NCBI RefSeq assembly: GCF_001942305.1
Contig: NZ_MKKE01000084.1
Location: 62,001-126,000, forward strand
Source of the DNA: Saccharomonospora sp. CUA-673
GTDB taxonomy: Bacteria; Actinomycetota; Actinomycetes; Mycobacteriales; Pseudonocardiaceae
Direction: 5' to 3'
Length of the DNA stretch: 64,000 nt
The translations under genes and the position numbers were made by a program. Shown here piece after piece: positions 54,884 through 62,195 of this stretch. The notes under the pieces were generated by a model that made no database searches, was not told where the DNA came from, and saw only the letters and a list, made by a program, of their open reading frames with translations. Numbering within the stretch: position 1 is the first letter of the stretch; every line of letters starts with the position of its first letter.

Positions 54884-55384
54884 ATGATCGGCCGGCGATG
54901 GGGCGTGAGCGACGACGAGGTCGCGCGCGCCTACCCGTGCGACGAGTTCGTGACCGCCTCCGCGATGCAGGCGTGGCGGGGCGTGACGGTCGCCGCGCCG
55001 GCCGACGAGGTGTGGCCGTGGGTGACGCAGGTCCGGCTGGCGCCGTACTCGTACGACTGGATCGACAACCTCGGCCGCCGTTCGCCGCGCGAGCTGGTCG
55101 ACCTGCCCGAGCCCCGCGTCGGGGACGGTTTCACCAAGGCCGGCGGGCTGCAGGCGGGGCGGATCGTGTCGGTCGAACCCGGCAAGCACCTGACGGCCAC
55201 GATCATGGGCGCGTACCTGTCCTACGTCCTCGTGCCGCAGGGCGCCGACAGCACGCGCCTGCTGCTGAAGATCGTCATGCAGGTCAACCGGGTGATCGGC
55301 GCCGGGCTGTCCGTCGGCGATCTGGTCATGGCGCGACGGCAACTCCTCAACTTCAAGCAACTCGCCGAACAGCACCGTTCCTGA
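54884..55384 (+). CDS. SRPBCC family protein
   Basis: A 166-residue helix-grip (START/Bet v1-like) protein. The first half has the typical WRGVTVAAPADEVWPWVTQV. The middle is YSYDWIDNLGRRSPRELVDL. The C-terminal long helix MARRQLLNFKQLAEQH closes the pocket. Such proteins bind hydrophobic ligands or act as cyclases or regulators; the ligand here is unknown. I start at ATG 54884. A GAGACT seven bases upstream could be a -10 box for a leaderless transcript. Confidence 0.83.
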   Translation: MIGRRWGVSDDEVARAYPCDEFVTASAMQAWRGVTVAAPADEVWPWVTQVRLAPYSYDWIDNLGRRSPRELVDLPEPRVGDGFTKAGGLQAGRIVSVEPGKHLTATIMGAYLSYVLVPQGADSTRLLLKIVMQVNRVIGAGLSVGDLVMARRQLLNFKQLAEQHRS

Positions 55385-55413
55385 GCACGTTGGCGTCCGG
55401 TGCCGGGGCGTCG

Positions 55414-55815
55414 TCAGCGGGTGCCGGGCCGGCCGGGCGGGTCGTCCCAGCCTGCGGTGGTGACGCCGTCCTCGGTGAGGATGTGCAGGTCGCCCGAGCC
55501 GGCGGCGGCGACGTAGGCCGTGATGGCCTCGACCTGCAGTTGCATGATCGCGGACCGCTCGTACCGCCGGTACAGGTCGTCGGGCCACCCGCCGCGCAGC
55601 TCGTCGAGGTGCGCCCGCAGCCGCTCCACGCGGTCCGGATGCGGACGCACACCCCACGCCCGGCCCGCTTTCCGCATCATCGCGACGATCGTCTCGGTAT
55701 CGACATCCGGCTCGTTCGTCACGACGAACCCGGGCTCGACGCTGTCGGGCGATTCGGCGCTGTCGGCCTGGTCGGAATTGGCGCTGTTGGGCGATTCGGC
55801 GCTGTCCTCGGTCAT
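55414..55815 (-). CDS. Hypothetical protein
   Basis: A 133-residue soluble protein without a family I can name. Residues 1-40 are acidic and made of near repeats (SAESPNSANSDQADSAESPD). The body is mostly helical (ETIVAMMRKAGRAWGVRPHPDRVERLRAHLDELRGG and LQVEAITAYVAAAG). The tail has a WDDPPGRPGTR end. The ATG at 55815 is the first in frame. The low-complexity head is encoded by a short run of GGCGCTGTC-type repeats, which may have expanded by slippage. Confidence 0.55.
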   Translation of the reverse strand: MTEDSAESPNSANSDQADSAESPDSVEPGFVVTNEPDVDTETIVAMMRKAGRAWGVRPHPDRVERLRAHLDELRGGWPDDLYRRYERSAIMQLQVEAITAYVAAAGSGDLHILTEDGVTTAGWDDPPGRPGTR

Positions 55816-55999
55816 CGGACGCCGCCTTTCCGCATCAGCTCGTCGATTGCCGGCCCGCCGCGAACATACCCGCCGACCCCCTCCGACGCCCACCACCCGC
55901 AGACGTTCGCCCGTGCCCACGGTAAACGCCTGGGTGACCCATCGGTAGCCACACTTTCGAGTGAGTCATTTCGCTCATATCTTCGGTAACATTGGTCCC

Positions 56000-57252
56000 G
56001 TGAAAACGGTCGAGCAGGTTATCGATGAGGCGCGCGAGGTTCTTGCCCTGCGCGCTCGAGCTGATGCGCGGGAGGTGGAGTTCCTTGTATCCCTGGACGA
56101 CGGTTCGACGTCGGATTCGGAGGAACGCCGCCAGCGTGCGGAGGCCTTGGCGCCCGAGTTGCGGTTGACGCCGCACGAGGTGCTGAATCGCATTCACACG
56201 GCGTTGGCGTTGACGCACCGGATGCCGCGTCTGTTGGATGCGATGCGCGACGGACAGGTCGACCGCTACGGCGCCGAGCGTGTCCTCAACGTGGTCGCCC
56301 CGGTGTCCGACGACGACGCGCGCGTGGTCGATCAGCTGCTGTTGGACAAGTTGGCGACGATGAAGATGTCGGCGTGGCAGCCGCGCAACATGGCCTGGCA
56401 CGCCTCGAAACTCGTCCAGGACATCGACCCGGGCGCCGTGGAATCCGCGGCCCGCATGGCGCGCGACGCCCGCAAGGTCGTCCTCGACCACTGGCCCAAC
56501 GCCATGTCCCGCCTGTCGGCCGAACTGCGTCGGAGGTGGCACAGGCGATCTACACGCGTATCGACGTCACGGCCCACCGGCTGCACCGAGCGTTCGACGA
56601 CCGCACCCTCGACCAGTGCCGCGCCGACGTGTTCGCCAACGTGTTACTCGGCAACGAACCCATGATCGACCGGCCGGAACCGGCCGTGATGGTGTACCTC
56701 CACATGCCCATCGACACCGCCCTGTCGATCAGCGAGACGGGCGCCGAGATCGACGGCATCGGCCCGATTCCGGGTCCGTTGGCGCGCGAGATCATGACGA
56801 ATCCCCGCAGCATCTGGCGGAAGGTGATCTGCGACCCGGCGACGGGCAGCCCGGTCGACCTGGGCCGCTCGTCGTATCGTCCAAATGCGACGATCCGCAA
56901 GCTCGTCCAGGTGCGCGACCGGATGTGCGTGGTCCCGTGGTGCCGGCGCCCGGCGCGACACTGCGACATCGACCACCAGCAGGAATGGGTCAAGGACCAA
57001 GGTCCGACGTCGATCGACAACGCCGGCCCCCGCTGCCGCAAGCACCACCTCATGAAGAACGCGCCCGGCTGGATCAACCACTACGACCCGGTCCACGGCA
57101 CCTCGTCGGTCACCACACCGTTCGGCGTCACCTACGACGGCAAACGCGAACCCGTCCTCAACCCGAAATCGTCGAATCCCGGCGAGACACCCGACTCACC
57201 GACCGGCGACGCGTCCGGCACCCCGCCCGACGAGGATCCACCACCGTTCTGA
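56000..57252 (+). CDS. HNH endonuclease signature protein of the 13E12/DUF222 family (frame broken near 56526)
   Basis: A 417-residue protein after one base is restored. The N-terminal DUF222 part is all-helical (LTPHEVLNRIHTALALTHRMPRL). The HNH nuclease motif near residue 320 is CVVPWCRRPARHCDIDHQQEW, with RCRKHH further on, and the tail is Pro/Ser-rich. DUF222/HNH genes are multicopy in actinobacteria (13E12 repeats in mycobacteria) and behave like selfish elements. GTG 56000 follows TAACAT at a spacing that fits a leaderless start. The break falls in GAACTGCGTCGGAGG near 56526. Confidence 0.85.
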
Positions 57253-57295
57253 CGCCACCGAGCACAGTCGACCGAACGCGGTTCGTCACTGCGGA

Positions 57296-57922
57296 TCACC
57301 ACACCCCACGCAAATGTGGCGGATCATCCAGCCGCAGATACTCCCGTGCCCGCTTGTTCATCTCGGCCCCGTTGACATGCACCGAGTGCAGGATGCCGTT
57401 GTAAACGAGATCCCAGAGCCGGTGGTTCATCTGGAGGTCGCTGACGTGCGGCCGGACTCCGCGACCCTCGTCGTCAACCAGGTGCACCATGTACGCAACG
57501 CCGTCGATATGGACGGTGACTCGCTTCAAGCGATACGTCTTGACGTACCGCTTATCGGAGTCCGCCAACCAATCAGCTCCCGCCGACAGCTTGCTGCGAC
57601 GGCCGATCCACATGAAGAGGAACGGCGGACCGACGACGAGGATCCAGAGCCAGACATTGTCGATCCAATCGAACCCCAGCCTGACGATGTAGACCGCGAG
57701 GACCAAGACGGAGCACGTCAACCCGGCAACAACCCGCGAGATCCGCGACGGGTAGTGCCACTCCAGGACATCCGCCTCGCCAGGCGGCGTCCGCGGCGCC
57801 TTCCCCGACGGCGACTCCTCGCTGGTCTCGCTCGTCGAGTTCTCGTTCACCAGTGGAGCGCTCGGAGGACGCGGCTCTCCCGTATCGGGGTCGGGCATGG
57901 GTGGGAGGTTCCGGATGTCCAT
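57296..57922 (-). CDS. Two-helix membrane protein, paralogue 4 (candidate immunity protein)
   Basis: A 208-residue member of a four-gene tandem family. The N-terminal head is MDIRNLPPMPDPDTGEPRPP, followed by an acidic variable stretch (about 20-50) and two adjacent membrane helices (about 62-82 and 88-108). The cytosolic domain carries VTVHIDGVAYMVHLVDDEG and NHRLWDLVYNGILHSVHVNG, ending in KRAREYLRLDDPPHLRGVW. It is most like paralogue 1. It lies five bases after paralogue 3 and is the last gene of the run. No known family is recognised. Function is inferred from its position behind the putative pore-forming protein. Confidence 0.75.
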   Translation of the reverse strand: MDIRNLPPMPDPDTGEPRPPSAPLVNENSTSETSEESPSGKAPRTPPGEADVLEWHYPSRISRVVAGLTCSVLVLAVYIVRLGFDWIDNVWLWILVVGPPFLFMWIGRRSKLSAGADWLADSDKRYVKTYRLKRVTVHIDGVAYMVHLVDDEGRGVRPHVSDLQMNHRLWDLVYNGILHSVHVNGAEMNKRAREYLRLDDPPHLRGVW

Positions 57923-57927
57923 CCCGA

Positions 57928-58554
57928 TCACCACTCACGCAGGTGGAGCGGACGGTCCAACAGCAGGTACTCGCGAGCGCGCTTGTTTGTCTCGGCGGCG
58001 TTCACATGCACCGAGTGCAGGATGCCGTTGTAGGCCAGGTCCCAGAGACGGTGATTGATCTCCAGCACGCCGATACGGACCCGCGCACTACGGCCGGCCG
58101 AATCCAGCATCCGCACCGTGTGCGCCATACCGTCGATGTGCACCGTGACCTTCACCAGCTCGTACATCTTCACGTAGTCGCCAGTCGAGATCACCACCCA
58201 ATCGGCGCCGGCCGAGACCCTCTGCTCACGGCCAACGAAAATGAACAGAAACGGCCACGGCAGAATCAACAGCCACATCCACCACGTCGCAACCCACCCG
58301 ACGCCACCGTAGTGAAACGTCGCAACAACAAGGCAGATCACCGACATCACGACACCCGCCAGGACCCGCACGCCCTTCGTCGGAGCAGACCACTCCAACA
58401 ACGGCCCCTCGCCATCCGGAGCCGGAATCGCCTTGTGCACACCAGAGTTGTGGCGCACCGGCTCGTCACGGTCCATTTGATCGGACGGAGCCTTCGGCGG
58501 TCGCGGCTCGCCGGTGTGGCGGTCCGGCATCGGCGGGAGCTGTTGGATGTCCAT
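57928..58554 (-). CDS. Two-helix membrane protein, paralogue 3 (candidate immunity protein)
   Basis: A 208-residue paralogue. The head motif MDIQQLPPMPDRHTGEPRPP is identical to that of paralogue 1. The linker differs entirely (PSDQMDRDEPVRHNSGVHKA). Two helices (VLAGVVMSVICLVVATF and WMWLLILPWPFLFIF) precede the conserved domain VKVTVHIDGMAHTVRMLDSAG and NHRLWDLAYNGILHSVHVNA. Its ATG overlaps the stop of paralogue 2 (TGATG), so the two are coupled. The helices and variable linker are the most divergent parts of the family, as expected where a toxin would be contacted. Confidence 0.75.
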   Translation of the reverse strand: MDIQQLPPMPDRHTGEPRPPKAPSDQMDRDEPVRHNSGVHKAIPAPDGEGPLLEWSAPTKGVRVLAGVVMSVICLVVATFHYGGVGWVATWWMWLLILPWPFLFIFVGREQRVSAGADWVVISTGDYVKMYELVKVTVHIDGMAHTVRMLDSAGRSARVRIGVLEINHRLWDLAYNGILHSVHVNAAETNKRAREYLLLDRPLHLREW

Positions 58555-59183
58555 CACGCTCCCCAGCCGTAGAGATGCGGTGGGTCGTCCAACTGCAGGT
58601 ACTTCCGAGCGCGCTTGTTCGTCTCCGCGCCGTTGACATGCACCGAGTGCAGAATCGCGTTGTAGACCAGGTCCCAGAGGCGGTGGTTGACCTGCAATAC
58701 GCCGATGCGGGAACGCACGCTGCGCCCGGACGAGTCCACCATCTGCACCGCATGGGCCAAGCCGTCCACATGAACGGTTACCTTCACGAGCTCGTAGGTC
58801 TTCACATAATCTCCGCCGGAGATCGCCACCCAGGTTGCTCCCGCCGAGGCGCCGCCGGTTCTGCCGGCCAGGAGGAACACCGGGATCCGCAGGATCAGCA
58901 GTCCCCATAGCCACACGTTCCCGACCCAGTCGAACCCCAGGCGGAAGACGTACATCAGGAGAATCACCGCGCTGGTGATGACGCCGGCCAAAGCCCTCGC
59001 CGACCTCGTCGGGTAGTACCACTCGAGGCGCGGCCCCTCGGCGTCCGGACCTCGAGGAGCTCGTGCCGCATTGGAATCAGCGTTGCCGACACCGGCCGAA
59101 TTCGAATTCTCCAGCGGCGCCGCCGGTGGGCGCGGCTCGCCGGTGTGGCGGTCCGGCATCGGTGGGAGCCTGCGGACGTCCAC
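58554..59183 (-). CDS. Two-helix membrane protein, paralogue 2 (candidate immunity protein)
   Basis: A 209-residue paralogue starting at GTG 59183. The head is MDVRRLPPMPDRHTGEPRPP. The linker is Asn/Ala/Ser-rich. The helices are ALAGVITSAVILLMYVF and VWLWGLLILRIPVFLLA. The cytosolic domain reads VKVTVHVDGLAHAVQMVDSSG and NHRLWDLVYNAILHSVHVNG, with a short GWGA tail. It lies nine bases after paralogue 1. The soluble domain resembles that of paralogue 3 (VKTYELVKVTVH), so paralogues 2 and 3 form one pair and 1 and 4 another. Confidence 0.75.
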   Translation of the reverse strand: MDVRRLPPMPDRHTGEPRPPAAPLENSNSAGVGNADSNAARAPRGPDAEGPRLEWYYPTRSARALAGVITSAVILLMYVFRLGFDWVGNVWLWGLLILRIPVFLLAGRTGGASAGATWVAISGGDYVKTYELVKVTVHVDGLAHAVQMVDSSGRSVRSRIGVLQVNHRLWDLVYNAILHSVHVNGAETNKRARKYLQLDDPPHLYGWGA

Positions 59184-59192
59184 GGGACACGC

Positions 59193-59816
59193 TTACCAAT
59201 CGCGCAGGTGCGGCGGGTGATCGAGCTGCAGGTACTCGCGGGCCCGCTTGTTCGTCTCCGCACCGTTCACATGCACCGAGTGCAGGATCCCGTTGTAGAC
59301 CAGGTCCCAGAGACGGTGGTTGGCCTGCAAGTCACTGACCTGGGGGCGCATGCTGCGCCCCTCGTCGTCGACCAGTTGAACCATGTGCGCGATGCCATCG
59401 ATATGGACGGTGACCTGTTTCAAGCGATAGGTCTTCACGTATTTCTTGTCGGTGTACGCAACCCAGTCGACGCCCGCAGAAACCTTCCCCCGACGGCCGA
59501 CTAACAAGAAGACGAAGGGCGGCAGAGCCAACAACAGCCAGAGCCAGATGTTTCCCATCCAACTGAACCCGCCCTGAAAGATATACATGGCGAGCCCGAC
59601 AGCCGTAACGAACAGACCGGCAGTAACCCTCCCCAGCCGGGACGGGTAGTGCCACTCAAGGGCCTCGGCCTCGCCGGGCGGCGTCCTCGGCGCCTTTTCC
59701 CGTGGCGAATCCTCGTTGATCTCACTTGTCGAGTTCTCGTTGACCAGTGGCGCAGCAGGTGGCCGCGGCTCGCCCGTGTGGCGGTCCGGCATCGGGGGCA
59801 GCTGCTGGATATCCAT
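59193..59816 (-). CDS. Two-helix membrane protein, paralogue 1 (candidate immunity protein)
   Basis: A 207-residue paralogue beginning seven bases after the stop of the putative toxin. The head is MDIQQLPPMPDRHTGEPRPP. The linker (NENSTSEINEDSPREKAPRT) is nearly shared with paralogue 4. The helices are VTAGLFVTAVGLAMYIF and WLWLLLALPPFVFLLVG. The domain is VTVHIDGIAHMVQLVDDEG and NHRLWDLVYNGILHSVHVNG. Immunity proteins against membrane-active toxins are typically small polytopic proteins encoded directly behind the toxin and often in several diverging copies, which is the layout here. That assignment is inference. Confidence 0.78.
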   Translation of the reverse strand: MDIQQLPPMPDRHTGEPRPPAAPLVNENSTSEINEDSPREKAPRTPPGEAEALEWHYPSRLGRVTAGLFVTAVGLAMYIFQGGFSWMGNIWLWLLLALPPFVFLLVGRRGKVSAGVDWVAYTDKKYVKTYRLKQVTVHIDGIAHMVQLVDDEGRSMRPQVSDLQANHRLWDLVYNGILHSVHVNGAETNKRAREYLQLDHPPHLRDW

Positions 59817-59823
59817 GTCTCCC

Positions 59824-61061
59824 TCAGAAGAGGTCGCTGACGAAGTTGCCTACCGACTTCGCACCGTCGGACAGCTTGTCACCTGCCCAGTTTGCTGCGT
59901 CGCCGGCCGCGTTGGCCACGTCATCGCCCCACTCCTCGACCGCGAAACCGACGCCCGCCGACACGATGGCGCCACCAGCCACAGCCCATCCGACGGGTCC
60001 GCCTGCGCTGGCAACGGCCGCAGTCGCAAGGGAACCGGCGACGAAGCTGCTGCGCCCGACGCCACCGCAGTGCCCGCGTCCTTGCCGCTTGAGATGTCCC
60101 ACCCAACGCCGAGTGCGGTGATTCCGGCACCGACGACAGGGAGTTTGCTGCCCAACTTGACTGCGCCTCGCAGCATCGAGTTGGCGGGTGGCGCTTTCGG
60201 GTCATAGGAAGCGAAGTTCCTCGTCAGTGCTCGCTTCGCCGAGTCCGGCAGCCGATCCACCATCCGGGCGGTCCGGGTGGCGGTGGCCTTGTTCAACTCG
60301 GCTTGCTTGGCGAGGCGACGTTCGATCTCGAGGGCGTCGGCGCGGGCCTGGGCGTAGGGGTTGGTGCGGCCGCTCTTGGCGTAGGCGGCGGCTCGGTCGA
60401 TGGCGGGGTCCATGGCGCGGGCGGCGGCGCGGTAGCCGCTGGTGCGCTGGGCCACGGCGCCGGCGAGGCCCGTCGAGATGTCGGCGATGTTGATGGGCGC
60501 CTTCTCGGCGTAGCCCTTCGCGAATCGTACGAACGCCTGCTGCGACTTGACGAACGCCTCGCGCGCCGGCGTGGCCGTGCGCTCGGCCTCGACGTAGGCC
60601 TTCACCTTCTGCTCGTGCGCCGACTGCGCCGCCGTGGCCTGGTCGTGGATCTGCTGCTGCCTCGGCGAGGGCGGCTTGTCGGTCGGCAACGCCGCCGGCG
60701 CGGCCGGGGCTGGGCCCGGGTCCTCGATGACGTGGCCGTTGACCGTCAGACCGCCCTTGCGCGCGATCTCCAACGCCTGCTCCATGCGCGACTTCGCCGT
60801 GTGGACGTCGTCGGCGTGCGAACCCAGTTTCGTCGACGTCTCGCCCAGGTCCTCGCCCAAACCGTCGATCTGCTTGCCGAACTGCGTCATCGTGCCGCGG
60901 AAACCGTCCGACGCGCCGCCCGTCCACGTGCCCTCCGACGCGCCGCGCGCGCCGTACACCTGCGAACCGGCCTCGTGCCCGTTCTCCGACCGCTGCGACA
61001 ACCACTCGGCCACCCGGCGGATACTGCCCGGCTCGGCCTTGATCTCCGTGTCGATCGGCAT
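59824..61061 (-). CDS. WXG-headed protein with glycine-rich hydrophobic tail, candidate secreted pore-forming toxin (frame broken near 60053)
   Basis: A 412-residue protein after one base is restored. Residues 1-105 form a WXG100-like helical hairpin with WTG at 46-48. Residues 120-135 are a Pro/Ala hinge. Residues 135-290 are charged helices (QQQIHDQATAAQSAHEQKVK, RRLAKQAELNKATATRTARM). The end is a Gly/Ala-rich membrane-type region (GAGITALGVG, SSFVAGSLATAAVASAGG, VGWAVAGGAIVSAGVGFAVE) and an amphipathic tail DWA-like helix. This is the architecture of membrane-damaging LXG/WXG effectors. It is preceded by an EspC-like gene and followed by four membrane paralogues. Confidence 0.75.
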
Positions 61062-61063
61062 CG

Positions 61064-61354
61064 CTACGCCCCCTCACCGGCGGCGTTCGCGACGTCCCGC
61101 CGACTGTCCTGCTCTGCCGTCTCGTACGCCTGCCGCCCCGACTCGACCGCGTCACCGGCGGCGCCGCAGCCCTCGACCACACCCGCCAACGACGTCGACA
61201 ACGCCCCCACCAGGCCCTGCACCACGTCCGTGATCTCGCCCGCCTCGGGCGCACCCGGCGGATCGCCCGCCGCCTCCTCCAACGACGTCGCACCGCTGCG
61301 CAACTGCCGCGCGATACCGCCCAGATCGTCCCGCTCGACGCCGTAGCCGCTCAC
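61064..61354 (-). CDS. EspC-like / type VII secretion-associated small helical protein
   Basis: A 96-residue helical protein, starting at GTG 61354, of the ESX secretion-associated type (WXG/EspC-like). The first helix contains DDLGGIARQLRSGATSLEEA. The middle is GEITDVVQGLVGALSTSLAGVVEG and the last helix AGDAVESGRQAYETAEQDSR. No W-x-G is visible, so it would be the partner-type subunit rather than EsxA-like. Its start overlaps the stop of the upstream gene (GTGA), and two bases separate it from the putative toxin. It probably pairs with the toxin's WXG head for export. Confidence 0.7.
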   Translation of the reverse strand: MSGYGVERDDLGGIARQLRSGATSLEEAAGDPPGAPEAGEITDVVQGLVGALSTSLAGVVEGCGAAGDAVESGRQAYETAEQDSRRDVANAAGEGA

Positions 61355-61722
61355 GACGCACCACCCGCCGCCGCGTTCCGCCGCTGGTCATCGGGCAGCA
61401 CCGCGTTCCACAACACCTCGGTCGCACCACTGTCGACCACGATCTGCTGCAGATAGTCACTGCGCACCGACAGCCACGGCTGCCCCTCGCCGCAACCCTC
61501 GACGAGGCTCTCCAACGACGTGTACGCCAACACCACCAGACGTCCGTCCTCGAGCCGCCGCAGCTCGACGGTCGCCTCCTCGTCGCCGTACTGCACCCGC
61601 TCGGACGGCAGGAACACATCCTCGACCTCGTCGGAACCGGCGTCCACGAACTCGGGGCCGATCACCGCCGGCGGCACGGTCCCGGAAACCCCGTCAAGAG
61701 CCCCATATCGGTCAGCTGACAC
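61351..61722 (-). CDS. SseB/SAV_915-like protein
   Basis: A 123-residue cytosolic protein with the compact alpha/beta look of SseB N-terminal and SAV_915-type proteins: VFLPSERVQYGDEEATVELRRLEDGRLVVLAYTSLESLVEGCGEGQPWLSV, then SDYLQQIVVDSGATEVLWNAVL. Such genes repeatedly accompany WXG loci in actinobacteria, possibly as chaperones or controllers. GTG 61722 is preceded by a clear GGAGGG. It is the first gene of the run that includes the EspC-like gene, the putative toxin and the four paralogues. The 61723-62104 spacer upstream shows no gene and should hold the promoter. Confidence 0.7.
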   Translation of the reverse strand: MSADRYGALDGVSGTVPPAVIGPEFVDAGSDEVEDVFLPSERVQYGDEEATVELRRLEDGRLVVLAYTSLESLVEGCGEGQPWLSVRSDYLQQIVVDSGATEVLWNAVLPDDQRRNAAAGGAS

Positions 61723-62104
61723 GTCGCCCTCCAGATCGCCGTGTCTGATTTACCCGCATGTTCGGAAATCAGCCGAAATGCGCGCTCACAGCCTGCGATC
61801 GGAGGCTAACACGAATTCACATGACCGGGATCGGATTCACTACCGAGACTCGAATTGAACACCGTTCGCCACACATTGCCCGGCAAGCACATCGCGCAAG
61901 TCCGAAATTTCGGACCGAACGGAACGAGAATGAGCTCGATCAGGTCCTCACCCGTATAACACGCCTTTCGCAGGGCTGTCGGTGATGACACCCCTGTTGT
62001 CGACTCGTCGACGGAAAGCCTGGAACGTCGACACGGACTCCGAGATGTTTTCGGGTATAACGCCCACGCACGACGTGCTGACCTCGAGCCTGCGCGAATT
62101 CCTA

Positions 62105-62148
62105 GGCGGCCGACCTCGGAGAGTCCGCTGCCTCCGAGGTCGGCCGCC
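62105..62148 (-). terminator. Strong hairpin after the WXG-type substrate gene
   Basis: A perfect 16-bp stem GGCGGCCGACCTCGGA / TCCGAGGTCGGCCGCC with a 12-base loop lies 48 bases downstream of the stop at 62196. It separates that gene from the SseB/EspC/toxin run. Confidence 0.85.
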
Positions 62149-62195
62149 GACTGGGCCCGGTTCGTCGAACAGGCCGTCGCGGGATGTTCAGTGCT

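Noticed and set aside
54077..57252. Integrated prophage or ICE at tRNA-Gly
   Set aside because: No phage structural, replication or conjugation gene follows; only a possible integrase trace remains, and the HNH/DUF222 gene is a common scattered family.
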